DNA from: Treponema sp. J25
GTDB lineage: Bacteria > Spirochaetota > Spirochaetia > Treponematales > Breznakiellaceae
Assembly: GCF_004343725.1 (NCBI RefSeq)
Contig: NZ_PTQW01000037.1
Span: 17,393-81,392 of the forward strand
Length of the DNA: 64,000 nucleotides
Direction of reading: 5' to 3'
The notes beneath the pieces are model-generated. The model had not been told where the DNA came from. It worked only from the letters and a program-made list of their open reading frames with translations, and searched no databases. This document shows positions 44,066 to 52,830 of the stretch, in pieces. The position numbers and the translations under genes are program-made. Positions within the stretch are counted from its first letter, which is position 1. Each line of letters starts with the position of its first letter.

Positions 44066-46312
44066 CTACTTTCGGGGAATAGCATCCTGGATAACCAGCA
44101 GGGGCACCTCACCAAACATAAAACCATCTTCTTTAAAAAGGGAACAACAGGCTTTTACGACTTCTGCATCATAAAGAATACCTGCCTGCTCCTGGATTTC
44201 CTGCAGGGCCTGTTCAATACCCCGGGCAGGTCGATAGGGCCGGTGGGAAGCCAGGGAATCGACCACATCGGCCACACAGATGATTCGACTTTCCAGGTTA
44301 ATGTTTTCTCCTTCCAGGCCTGCGGGATAGCCGGAACCATTCATTTTTTCATGGTGTTCCAGAACAAACTGCGCGATGGGCTGGGAAAACTGGATATTCC
44401 GCAAGATATTGTACGAAACCACCGGATGCTGCCGAATCAGGGCAAGCTCTAGCTCCGAAAGTTTTCCCGGTTTGGAAAGCAGTTCTGAGGGGACCGCAAT
44501 TTTACCCACATCATGGAGCAGGGCCGCAATGCGGGTTGCCTCTACCCGTTCGGGGTGAAGCCCCATTTTGCGAGCGATGGCTTCTGCCAGGGATGCCACC
44601 CGTTGTTGGTGCCCCGCGGTATAGGGGTCCCGGATTTCTACAGCCTGAACCAACGACAGAATAATCCCTTCCGTCAGCATTTTGAGTTGGGCATTCTTAG
44701 AACGGAGGCGTTCCTCATTCATCTTGCGTTCGATGGCCATGGCTATCTGGCTGGAAACAAAGTTGAGGATCCGCCGATCATCCTCGCTGTAGGAACGCCC
44801 CTCTTTATTCGTGTGGGTAACGAGGGCACCAATGATGGTACCTTCGCCATTCTTTAAGGGTACCCCCAGCCACTGACGGGGCACCGGGTCCGGTACCTTT
44901 AACGCATACACAGTGGCGATTTCTTTAATATCTCCTTCAGTAAGTAAAAGGGACTGCCCCTGCCGGATCATAAAAGAAATCAGGCCATCCTGTTGCACCA
45001 TGGCTTCCCGATGTTCTCCAAAAAGTTCCTTCCCTTCTTCTACATAATAGGGGCAGTGCAAGGTATCCGGCGATTTTTCGTCCAGAAGCAAAATATGCAG
45101 GTTTTCTACACTTATCAATTTATTTATGATTCGATGGACAATCTTAAAAAGGGTGTACATATCCCGGGCAAAATAGGCCGCCTCAGAAATACTATACAGG
45201 GCCCGCTGAAGCTGCTCACTTTTCTTTTCGTCGGTCACATCATAGGAGAAAATAGCCACTTCACTCACGTTTCCCTGATCGTCAAAAATAGGATAACCCG
45301 AATTGTAATAAATATGGCCCGCCTCTTCACATTCCATTTGCTGGGGCTTTCGGGAATTAAGGATGGACTCTACAAAATACTGTTGTAATTCTTGTATTGA
45401 TTTGGGGAGCAGATCAAAATAGGAGAGTCCAATCATATCCTTTACGGTCCGCTGATACCGAGACGAAAGAGCCCGATTGGCAGACCTTACCGTCCCACGC
45501 CGATCAACCAAAACCACCGCCTCTTCAGAGGCATTCAAAATAGCATCCAGGGTCTGTTCTTTTTCTTTTAACTGTTCCGTTGTTTCTACGAGGTTTGAAA
45601 TATCCCGGATCGCCAGAATAAAACCATCGATGGCGTGCTGGGAATCCCGGAGCAATGAAATATTCAGTAATACCGGCAGGGGTTTACCATCCCGTTGCAA
45701 CACCTGGGTTTGAAGATTCCGGATTCGCCCCTGTTCTTCGCACCGCGCCAAAAGAGAACGAAATACATCCTGACCAAGAAGAGGGAAAAAAGGATAGACC
45801 TCTTTACCTACCACCGGCTCTGAAAACCCAAAAAGTTCCACAAAGGCCCGGTTTATCCGCTCTATTCTACCCTGCCGATTCAAAATGATGACCGGGTCAA
45901 TCATTCCTTCAATGGTTTGAATAGCGGTTTCCGCCGCTGCGGCCATAGCAAGAGAGGTAGAACGGGCCTCTTGGCTCCGCTTTTCCGTGGTAAGATCAGT
46001 AATTATACCAAAAAGGAAAGTTTCTCCTTCTTCTTCTATGAGGCTGGTTTGAAACAAAGCCTGGATGGCCTCTCCCCGCCCATTGATCAATCGCACTTCG
46101 TAACACTGTCGTGTTTTTTCCCTAAGTACGTGGAGGTCCCAGAACAATAACTGTTCCGCAACCGGTTTCGGAAAGAGATCAAAGTCATTTTTACCTCTCC
46201 ATTCTTCATTATTAAAGCCCAGGAGATTCAAAAAAAGGGAATTACAGGCGTGATAGATCCCATCGAGAGTTTTTACATAGGCCGGTGCAGGAATCATGGC
46301 GAGGTCCATCAT
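44066..46312 (-). CDS. PAS-PAS-PAS-GAF-HD-GYP signalling protein
   Basis: A 748-residue cytoplasmic protein, probably a cyclic-di-GMP phosphodiesterase. N-terminal PAS domain (about 8-110), PAS 2 (about 128-240), PAS 3 (about 245-362, YNSGYPIFDDQGNV), a GAF-like domain (about 385-530) and HD-GYP (about 545-735). Catalytic motifs are intact: HQQRVASLA, LLHDVGKIAVP, RQHP, HHEKMNGSGYP and ICVADVVDSL. The promoter lies eight bases before the ATG, so the leader is at most a base or two. Convergent with pncA, divergent from potABCD. Confidence 0.92.
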   Translation of the reverse strand: MMDLAMIPAPAYVKTLDGIYHACNSLFLNLLGFNNEEWRGKNDFDLFPKPVAEQLLFWDLHVLREKTRQCYEVRLINGRGEAIQALFQTSLIEEEGETFLFGIITDLTTEKRSQEARSTSLAMAAAAETAIQTIEGMIDPVIILNRQGRIERINRAFVELFGFSEPVVGKEVYPFFPLLGQDVFRSLLARCEEQGRIRNLQTQVLQRDGKPLPVLLNISLLRDSQHAIDGFILAIRDISNLVETTEQLKEKEQTLDAILNASEEAVVLVDRRGTVRSANRALSSRYQRTVKDMIGLSYFDLLPKSIQELQQYFVESILNSRKPQQMECEEAGHIYYNSGYPIFDDQGNVSEVAIFSYDVTDEKKSEQLQRALYSISEAAYFARDMYTLFKIVHRIINKLISVENLHILLLDEKSPDTLHCPYYVEEGKELFGEHREAMVQQDGLISFMIRQGQSLLLTEGDIKEIATVYALKVPDPVPRQWLGVPLKNGEGTIIGALVTHTNKEGRSYSEDDRRILNFVSSQIAMAIERKMNEERLRSKNAQLKMLTEGIILSLVQAVEIRDPYTAGHQQRVASLAEAIARKMGLHPERVEATRIAALLHDVGKIAVPSELLSKPGKLSELELALIRQHPVVSYNILRNIQFSQPIAQFVLEHHEKMNGSGYPAGLEGENINLESRIICVADVVDSLASHRPYRPARGIEQALQEIQEQAGILYDAEVVKACCSLFKEDGFMFGEVPLLVIQDAIPRK

Positions 46313-46568
46313 GGTTTTTCATGATATACGGAAATTCAGGAATTGTCGAGAATAAATTTTTTAACAAATTTATTATTTTTTTTCTTTTGTTTTAACTTAT
46401 TTAAAGGTAGATTTTGAAGGAGATTATTTAATCAAGGATTGACAATAAACGTAAAAATACGCATTGTTTCAGCAGAATATGCTAATCCGACCAATCGAAT
46501 CCGGGGTTCCGCGGGCGAGAGGTTTTGCAGACTCAAGTATCGGGTCAGAGGAGGTTGAAGGACCATAA
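46313..46568. promoter_or_regulatory. A+T-rich divergent promoter region, HD-GYP gene and potA
   Basis: For the minus strand, TCGACA (46349-46344), 17 bases, TATCAT (46326-46321), then eight bases to the HD-GYP ATG. For the plus strand, TTGACA at 46439-46444 is the best -35 box; its -10 is weak (CATTGT at 46462 with a 17-base spacer). The middle is very A+T-rich with long T runs; the last 80 bases before potA are G+C-rich. Confidence 0.4.
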
Positions 46569-47687
46569 TTGAAAGGCAGTGATGTTACCATAACAGGGGT
46601 CTCTAAATCGTTTGGAGACTTTAAGGCGCTCAAGAATGTAAGCCTTACTATACAGAAGGGAGAATTTTTTTCTCTCCTTGGACCATCAGGGTGTGGAAAG
46701 ACGACACTGCTCCGGATCATCGCAGGATTCGAGACACCCGATTGTGGAGAAGTATATTTTGATGGACAAGACGTGCTTGGGTTACCACCCAACATGCGAC
46801 ATGCTAACACGGTGTTTCAGAATTACGCCCTCTTTCCTCATCTTTCTATTTTTGAAAATGTAGCCTTTCCCCTTCGCATTAAAAAATTACCTAATAAAGA
46901 GATAAAAGAGCGGGTATACACCTATCTAAAACTGGTAGAACTGGAAGCTCACGCCCACAAAAAGCCAAGTCAGCTTTCGGGTGGTCAAAAACAGCGGGTA
47001 GCTATCGCTCGGGCCCTCATCAATGAACCATCGGTTCTGCTCCTGGACGAACCCCTTTCAGCCCTGGATGCAAAACTTCGCCAGCACATGCTTATCGAAC
47101 TGGATAAGATTCACGACAAGATTGGTATTACCTTTATTTATGTCACCCATGATCAGCAGGAGGCCCTTTCGGTATCGGACCGTATTGCGGTTATGTGTCA
47201 AGGCGATGTGCTTCAGGTAGGTACACCCCATGAGATCTACGAGAGTCCCGCTACTGATTTCGTCGCCCGCTTTATCGGAGAAACCAATCTGTTCGATGGT
47301 AAGGTCGTGGCGGTAGAAAAAGCAGGAGAAGAACTCCTCGTTACCCTGGATATCCCGGAACTGGGGGCCGTTAAAGTAACCACCGTCGATCAAGTACAGG
47401 TAGGACAAACGGTAAGTTTTACCATTCGACCAGAAAAGATTGCCATCAGCACCGAGAAACCCAAGACAAGTCGCCAGGATATCAACCTGTACGAAGGAGT
47501 GGTAGACGAGCCTATCTATTCCGGGTTCCAGACGAAGTTCTATGTTCGGGTCTCGGAAAATCTTATCCTCAAGGTGATGAAGCAACATTCGAACTACTCT
47601 GATGAAGGACCAGAGATTGAATGGAAGGACTCGGTCTATTTGTCCTGGAGTGCCGATGATGGCTACATTGTCGAGGTAAAGTCGTGA
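46569..47687 (+). CDS. potA: Spermidine/putrescine ABC transporter ATPase
   Basis: A 372-residue ATPase of the polyamine importer. Walker A GPSGCGKTT, signature LSGGQKQRVAIARAL, Walker B VLLLDEPLSALD and H-loop YVTHDQQEAL, followed by a TOBE regulatory domain (about 240-350; FIRPEKIAIS-like). Start is TTG with GAAGGA seven bases upstream; no ATG lies close by in frame. potB starts within its stop (GTGA), so potABC are coupled. Substrate is inferred from the PotD partner. Confidence 0.93.
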   Translation: MKGSDVTITGVSKSFGDFKALKNVSLTIQKGEFFSLLGPSGCGKTTLLRIIAGFETPDCGEVYFDGQDVLGLPPNMRHANTVFQNYALFPHLSIFENVAFPLRIKKLPNKEIKERVYTYLKLVELEAHAHKKPSQLSGGQKQRVAIARALINEPSVLLLDEPLSALDAKLRQHMLIELDKIHDKIGITFIYVTHDQQEALSVSDRIAVMCQGDVLQVGTPHEIYESPATDFVARFIGETNLFDGKVVAVEKAGEELLVTLDIPELGAVKVTTVDQVQVGQTVSFTIRPEKIAISTEKPKTSRQDINLYEGVVDEPIYSGFQTKFYVRVSENLILKVMKQHSNYSDEGPEIEWKDSVYLSWSADDGYIVEVKS

Positions 47688-48631
47688 AACCGGCCCTTTC
47701 TAAAAAGAACTACGGTCCCTTATACGCGGGGCCAATAGCCCTGTGGTTTACCCTCTTCTTTGCGGCGCCCCTTATCATCATCGTGCTGTATAGCTTTATG
47801 AAAAAGGGAATCCACGGGGGAGTGGAATGGGAATTTTCCCTTGCGGCCTATGAAGCCCTGGCAAATGCAACCTTTGTCACTATCACGATCCGTACCCTGG
47901 TTACCTCAATCATTGCCACGGTACTTACTATCCTTATTGCCCTCCCCTGCGGCTATTTCATGGCAAAAAGCAAAAATCAGACCCTCTTGCTCCTCCTCGT
48001 CATCATTCCCTTCTGGACCAACTTTTTGATCCGTGTATACGCCTGGATCGCCATTTTGGGGAACAACGGCTTTTTGAACGATTTTCTTAAAGCTACAGGA
48101 CTTATAAAAGATTACATTCAGTTCTTATATAACCAAGAATCGGTCATCCTCGTTTTGGTGTACATGTATCTTCCTTACGCGATTCTCCCCCTCTTTTCCA
48201 CCATTGATAAATTTGATTTCTCCCTGCTGGAAGCTGCCCGGGACCTGGGGGCTACAAAGCTCCAGTCCATGACCAAGGTCCTGTTGCCCAACATTCGCAG
48301 CGGCCTTTTTACGGCGGTTCTTTTTACTTTCATTCCCATTTTTGGGGCCTATGCGGTCCCCCTGCTTATTGGCGGGAAAGACTCCTATATGCTCGGGAAC
48401 GTCATTGCGGACCAGCTTACCAAGACCCGGAACTGGCCCCTCGCGGCGGCGATTTCCATGGTGATCACCGTGGTAACCACCGTGGGGGTCTTTGTGATGA
48501 TGGCCCTGCAGAAACGGGAAGCCCGGCGGGCAGAAGAAGCGGCCCGTTTTGGGAACACCACAACCCTGGAAGAAATTAACAACGCCGCAGAAATTCCTGA
48601 CTCACACAATCCCGCAGGAGGTCGCCCATGA
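47684..48631 (+). CDS. potB: Spermidine/putrescine ABC transporter permease PotB
   Basis: A 315-residue inner-membrane permease with six helices. The cytoplasmic EAA loop that docks on the ATPase is LLEAARDLGATKLQSMTKVLLP. The N-terminal FTLFFAAPLIIIVLYSFM matches PotB. GTG start with GAGGT upstream, overlapping potA; its own stop overlaps potC. The C-terminus is polar and about 30 residues longer than in E. coli PotB. Confidence 0.93.
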   Translation: MKPALSKKNYGPLYAGPIALWFTLFFAAPLIIIVLYSFMKKGIHGGVEWEFSLAAYEALANATFVTITIRTLVTSIIATVLTILIALPCGYFMAKSKNQTLLLLLVIIPFWTNFLIRVYAWIAILGNNGFLNDFLKATGLIKDYIQFLYNQESVILVLVYMYLPYAILPLFSTIDKFDFSLLEAARDLGATKLQSMTKVLLPNIRSGLFTAVLFTFIPIFGAYAVPLLIGGKDSYMLGNVIADQLTKTRNWPLAAAISMVITVVTTVGVFVMMALQKREARRAEEAARFGNTTTLEEINNAAEIPDSHNPAGGRP

Positions 48632-49476
48632 GCGGTATCATTGCCTTCTTAAAGCCTCCCAATGGAAACGAAGCGGCCCGTCATGCCCGCCGGGCCTATC
48701 GCAAACCCTTCTCTTTTTCCCAAACCGTCTTTATCGCCACGATGGTATTCCTCTTCCTGCCCCTTTTTGTGCTTATTCTCTATTCTTTTAATGCTTCCAA
48801 GGGCATGAGCTGGACGGGTTTTTCCCTCGTGTGGTACGAAAAGCTGTTCTTTTCTTCCAAAGATTTGTGGAAGGCCTTTAACAACAGTGTGCTTATTGCC
48901 CTAACCTCTGCGTTCACTGCCACCGTTATTGGGACCCTCGGAGCCATTGGGGTTACCTGGTATGAATTCAAACTGAAAAAATATATCCAGGCCATTACGT
49001 TCCTTCCCATGATTCTCCCTGAAATCATCATCGGCGTTTCGCTCCTTATCTTTTTTGCAGGAGTAGGGATAAAGCTGGGCCTTTTTACCATCTACATTGC
49101 CCACACCACCTTTAACTTGCCCTTTGTGTTTCTTATGGTTATGGCCCGGCTCGATGAATTTGACCACTCCATCATTGAGGCCGCCCACGATCTGGGGGCC
49201 AACGAACGGCAGACCCTGTTGCGGGTAATCCTTCCCATGAGTATGCCCGGTATTGTATCGGGCTTTCTCACAGCAGTGACGCTTTCGCTGGAAGACTTCG
49301 TGATTACCTTTTTCGTGTCCGGTCCGGGGTCTACAACGCTTCCTCTGTATGTATACTCGGCGATTCGTTTCGGGGTTTCACCGGTCATCAATGCCCTTTC
49401 AGTGGTGATGATTCTGGGGACGGTGGTGTTGGCCTTTTCGCTTCGAAACTTTTTAAAGTATATCGCCGCAAAATAG
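48628..49476 (+). CDS. potC: Spermidine/putrescine ABC transporter permease PotC
   Basis: A 282-residue permease with six helices, partner of PotB. The EAA loop is IIEAAHDLGANERQTLLRVILP. The first about 25 residues are a hydrophilic cytoplasmic extension. ATGA overlap with potB and AGGAGG upstream. A gap of 332 bases without a gene but rich in hairpins separates it from potD. Confidence 0.93.
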   Translation: MSGIIAFLKPPNGNEAARHARRAYRKPFSFSQTVFIATMVFLFLPLFVLILYSFNASKGMSWTGFSLVWYEKLFFSSKDLWKAFNNSVLIALTSAFTATVIGTLGAIGVTWYEFKLKKYIQAITFLPMILPEIIIGVSLLIFFAGVGIKLGLFTIYIAHTTFNLPFVFLMVMARLDEFDHSIIEAAHDLGANERQTLLRVILPMSMPGIVSGFLTAVTLSLEDFVITFFVSGPGSTTLPLYVYSAIRFGVSPVINALSVVMILGTVVLAFSLRNFLKYIAAK

Positions 49477-49554
49477 GGGTGGGTCGAGCCAGGACTCTCA
49501 TTGAGGAAAGAGCCGCTTCCCTTTTAAAAAGCAGAGTCAGGGATGTCGGCCCAC

Positions 49555-49770
49555 TGACATGGGGTAGAGCTTCTGCCCCTGCCTGGGACACAGGAAGCCC
49601 TGTTTCCCCGGCGTAAGGGGCATGCAATGTAAATGTATTGTCAGGGGCACCCTCCTGAGCGGGCACCGGAACGTTTCTCGCTCAGGGTAGCGGGCGACCG
49701 TGGATCCGGCTACCACTCGTGGCTGGAATCCTCCGTTGATCCTGGAGTCGACGGGAGATTGTGCTTCATC
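49555..49770 (+). ncRNA. Hairpin-rich potC-potD intergenic segment
   Basis: The 332-base gap holds no gene. Several hairpins follow one another: GGGGTAGA/TCTGCCCC (49561-49579, 8-bp stem with one G-U pair, 3-base loop), ACAGG/CCTGT (49590-49603), CTGAGCG/CGCTCAG (49655-49685), GGTAGC/GCTACC (49686-49714), then a CTCC/GGAG stem. None has a T-tract. It may stabilise or attenuate the potABCD message, or be a structured leader of potD. No known riboswitch class is recognised. Confidence 0.4.
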
Positions 49771-49808
49771 CAGGAGCCCATTTCTTACAGAGTGAGGAGG
49801 AAAATAGC

Positions 49809-50861
49809 ATGAAAAGGAAGATCTTCCTTTTGCTGAGCATGACAGCGGTTATCGTATCTTTACTGGCTGTCATGGGATGTGGAAAGTCGACGGCGGGGGC
49901 AAAGAAGCTCTACATCTACAACTGGACCTATTATACCCCCGACTCGGTCATCGAAAAGTTTGAAAAAGAGTATAACTGCGAAGTGGTCTACGACTCTTTT
50001 GCATCCAACGAGGAGATGTTTGCCAAACTTAAGGCGGGTGGCACGGGGTATGACATCGTGTTCCCCTCGGGAGACTATGTTTCTATTATGAAAAAAGAGG
50101 GGATGCTCGAAAAAATCGACCACTCCAAATTAACAAATCTTAAGAACATCGATCCCATGGTACTTCAGAAAGCCACCTATGATCCTACCATGGAATATTC
50201 GGTTCCCTATTATTTTGGAGCCGCCGGGGTTGCCGTAAACACCGCAAAAGTTCCCACCTTTGAGAAAAGCTGGTCCATTTTTAGCCGAACTGATCTTAAG
50301 GGGAAGATGACCATGCTCGATGATATGCGGGAAGTAATCGGCGATGCCCTGGCCTACCTTGGTTATTCGGTGAATACCACCGATCCCGCCCAGATCGAAG
50401 AGGCCAAGAACCTTATCAATACCCAGTGGAAACCCAACCTGGTAAAATTCGATGCTGAGGCCTTCGGTAAGGGCTTTGCGGCTGGCGAATTCTGGGTTGT
50501 CCAGGGGTACGCAGAGGTAGTCTACGCCGAACTCCAGGAAGAGCAGAAGAAGGATGTGGTCTTCTTTATTCCGAAAGAGGGAGGACCGGCCTATATCGAC
50601 AGCATGTGTATTCTCAAGGGATCGAAAAATATCGATCTGGCCCACAAATTCATTGACTTTATCCATCGGCCAGAGATTTACGCCGAATTCACCGATACCT
50701 TTGGCTTCCCCGCTACCGTGAACATTCCTGCCCGGGAACTAAAGAAATTGCCCCCCTACTATCAGGCTGAGGACCTTGCAAAGGTAGAACTCAAAGAGGA
50801 CGTGGGAGATAAGCTTGAACTGTACAACCAGGCCTGGCAGGCGATTCGCGTAGGAGAATAA
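49809..50861 (+). CDS. potD: Spermidine/putrescine-binding lipoprotein PotD
   Basis: A 350-residue polyamine-binding protein. Signal peptide with lipobox LAVMGC (Cys about 23), so it is a membrane-anchored lipoprotein. Mature sequence opens KKLYIYNWTYYTPDSVIEKF, as in PotD/PotF, with YDSFASNEEMFAKLKAGG and GYDIVFPSGDYV. The conserved W and Y residues that stack on the polyamine (NWTYY, SVPYYFGAAGV, VVQGYAEV) suggest function is kept. GAGGAGG precedes the ATG. A classical terminator follows. Confidence 0.94.
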   Translation: MKRKIFLLLSMTAVIVSLLAVMGCGKSTAGAKKLYIYNWTYYTPDSVIEKFEKEYNCEVVYDSFASNEEMFAKLKAGGTGYDIVFPSGDYVSIMKKEGMLEKIDHSKLTNLKNIDPMVLQKATYDPTMEYSVPYYFGAAGVAVNTAKVPTFEKSWSIFSRTDLKGKMTMLDDMREVIGDALAYLGYSVNTTDPAQIEEAKNLINTQWKPNLVKFDAEAFGKGFAAGEFWVVQGYAEVVYAELQEEQKKDVVFFIPKEGGPAYIDSMCILKGSKNIDLAHKFIDFIHRPEIYAEFTDTFGFPATVNIPARELKKLPPYYQAEDLAKVELKEDVGDKLELYNQAWQAIRVGE

Positions 50862-50884
50862 AAGCTAGCACTGCGCCACTTTTT

Positions 50885-50920
50885 GCCCCGTTTTCATATG
50901 GAAGCGGGGCTTTTTGTTTT
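50885..50920 (+). terminator. Rho-independent terminator after potD
   Basis: GCCCCG (50885-50890) and CGGGGC (50905-50910) form a 6-bp stem, with partial pairing inside, followed by TTTTTGTTTT. It ends the potABCD unit. Confidence 0.9.
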
Positions 50921-51011
50921 CTGCCTTTATACTTACGCGGCGGCCTGAGTTTAATTTATGGACGCAACCCATCCTATATAAAAAGAAACACTTCTGATAT
51001 ACTGGTGTATC

Positions 51012-51695
51012 ATGATTGAGTATGTAGTGCCCGGGAATACGGATCCCCGCGTTTTGGAACGGTCCTGTCAGATCCTTCGCGAAGGGGGACTCGTGGCCTT
51101 TCCCACCGACACGAGTTGGTCCATCGGGTGTGCCCTTTCGAGCAAACAGGGCATACAAAATCTCCGCCGTCTTTCGGGGGAACGGGACGAACGGCATTTT
51201 ACCCTGCTCTGCCATCATATCTCCCAAATAGGAGAGTATTGTTCTCTTAACAATAGCCAGTTTCGATTTATAAAACGGCTTATCCCCGGTCCTTATGTGT
51301 TTATTCTGCGGGCCCTTTTGGGAACTGAGAAGGTGCTCGATATACGCCGCAAAGAGGTAGGAGTACGGATTCCCCATCATCCGGTGAGTCTTGCGTTAGG
51401 CGAAGCCCTCGGGGAACCGCTCTACTCGATTACCGCTAAACGAAGCATGATACGGAGGGAGGGGCCTGATTCTTTTTATTATGAAGAGCCGTCCGGATCG
51501 GCAGACGAAAAAGGTCTTCCACCCATTCCCGAAGAGGAACTCTTCGAAGGCGGCTGGGAATTAGAGGACATCCCTGGTATAGCCCTGATACTGGACCCCG
51601 GCGAAGAGCTTCCCCGATGGGTTTCCACCGTCATCGATCTTACCACTGAGGAGCCCACCCTGATTCGTCATGGCGCGGGACCCTGGCCGGTGTAA
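51012..51695 (+). CDS. Sua5/YciO/YrdC-type protein (threonylcarbamoyl-AMP synthase-like)
   Basis: A 227-residue protein with the YrdC fold, which forms threonylcarbamoyl-AMP for tRNA t6A37 in TsaC/Sua5. Visible: GLVAFPTDTSWSIGCAL (substrate pocket), the LPGPYVFILRA equivalent (LIPGPYVFILRA), VGVRIPHHP and STVIDLT near the end. The KRxxxKP-like nucleotide site is unusual here: RHFTLLCHH replaces the expected KPL. A low-complexity insert (about 150-185) contains a perfect hairpin in DNA (51530-51546). An extended -10 (TGATATACT) lies eight bases before the ATG, with no Shine-Dalgarno site. Confidence 0.82.
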   Translation: MIEYVVPGNTDPRVLERSCQILREGGLVAFPTDTSWSIGCALSSKQGIQNLRRLSGERDERHFTLLCHHISQIGEYCSLNNSQFRFIKRLIPGPYVFILRALLGTEKVLDIRRKEVGVRIPHHPVSLALGEALGEPLYSITAKRSMIRREGPDSFYYEEPSGSADEKGLPPIPEEELFEGGWELEDIPGIALILDPGEELPRWVSTVIDLTTEEPTLIRHGAGPWPV

Positions 51696-51786
51696 TTCCA
51701 TACGATTGGTAAGTCTCTTCTAAAGGCAGCGGATACGCATCCTGTCTAGCCATGACTCCTTAGTTCTGATATATTTTTATCCATTA

Positions 51787-51915
51787 AAGACTCCGAGTCT
51801 GGGAACCTACACCAGTGGCATGGTCCCCAGACCGGCGTGAAGTCTTTTTTGCCCGGGGTTTGCCTCGTTGCAATGGCGATATCAGACTTCACCGAGGGTC
51901 TTGCGGGAAACCGCA
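51787..51915 (+). promoter_or_regulatory. Probable Moco/Tuco-type riboswitch upstream of tupA
   Basis: Five helices can be drawn in the 250-base leader: closing AAGAC/GTCTT (51787-51791, 51898-51902); TCTGGG/CCCAGA (51798-51803, 51826-51831) with inner ACC/GGT; a 9-bp GTGAAGTCT/AGACTTCAC (51837-51845, 51884-51892); and GCGG-GAAA-CCGC with a GNRA tetraloop just before the AAAGGAG of tupA. A multi-stem leader with a GNRA loop before tungstate and molybdopterin genes fits the Moco RNA family. No covariance search was run; sequestration of the ribosome site is inferred. Confidence 0.6.
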
Positions 51916-51946
51916 GGGCCTCCCATCTTTGGAAAGGAGTACGCTA

Positions 51947-52822
51947 GTGTCGCGCTATAAAAGGGTTGTCATCAAAAGGGGCATCCTTCTTTTTCTGGGA
52001 TTCCTTTTGGGAGGGCTTTTTATTTCCTGCCAGGGGAAGCTCTTATCCCGGGAAGGGCCTCTACTTCTTGCCACCACCACCAGTCTCGATCAGATTGGTC
52101 TTGTAGCATCCCTTGTTGACGCGTATCAGAAAGAGACCGGTATCAGAATTCATTCCATTCCGTTAGGGAGTGGGGCAGCCCTCGAACGGGGAAAACGGAA
52201 AGACGTGGACCTCCTCTTGGTACATGCCCCGGAGCAGGAAGAGACCTTTTTACGGGAAGGATACGGGAGTTTTCGCGCCCCTATTCTTTCAAGTCCCTTT
52301 ATCATCCTCGGGCCACCCCAGGACCCCGCCAGGATAAGGCAGGAGACTTCTTTCGAAGCCGCTTTTACAGCCCTGAGCACCGTGGGAGAAACCTTAGGCA
52401 AGGAACTCTTCGTTTCCCGGGGAGATGATTCGGGGACCCATCTTTTTGAGAAAAAACTGTGGACCGCCATAGGGAGACGACCAGCGCCCCCCTGGTACCT
52501 TGAAACAGGCCAGGGAATGGCAGAAACCATTGCCATTGCCGATAGCAAGGGGTTGTACACCCTTTCTGACAAACCCAGCTGGCTTCTGTATCAGGTCCAT
52601 CATCCAGAGCATCAGCTGGCTCTTCTTTATGAGAATCCCCAGGAAGGAATTACCACCTATTCTATTGTGGTGGTTCGCCAGCCCCAGAATCCCCGACGGG
52701 AACAGGCGGCCCTCCAATTTGCCCATTTTCTGACAAGCCCCGCCGTCCAGCGCATCATTACCCAGTATACTGTTCAGGGGATTCCTGTGTTCAAGGACTC
52801 CCAGGGCGTTAACAAAGAATAG
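51947..52822 (+). CDS. tupA: Tungstate-binding protein TupA
   Basis: A 291-residue lipoprotein or anchored binding protein of the TupABC importer, with very high affinity for tungstate in characterised members. Lipobox-like LFISC near residue 30. Ligand motif TTTSLDQIGL, then PLGSGAALERGK, DLLLVHAPEQEE and FVSRGDDSGTH, the TupA oxyanion signature. GTG start with AAAGGAG eight bases upstream; upstream in-frame codons lie in the structured leader and are rejected. First gene of the Mo/W-cofactor operon, giving Tup the lead in metal supply. Confidence 0.9.
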   Translation: MSRYKRVVIKRGILLFLGFLLGGLFISCQGKLLSREGPLLLATTTSLDQIGLVASLVDAYQKETGIRIHSIPLGSGAALERGKRKDVDLLLVHAPEQEETFLREGYGSFRAPILSSPFIILGPPQDPARIRQETSFEAAFTALSTVGETLGKELFVSRGDDSGTHLFEKKLWTAIGRRPAPPWYLETGQGMAETIAIADSKGLYTLSDKPSWLLYQVHHPEHQLALLYENPQEGITTYSIVVVRQPQNPRREQAALQFAHFLTSPAVQRIITQYTVQGIPVFKDSQGVNKE

Positions 52823-52830
52823 GAGCAACC

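Noticed and set aside
33287..46400. A+T-rich block considered as a genomic island.
   Set aside because: No integrase, tRNA border, direct repeats or mobility genes are seen; a composition change alone is not enough.
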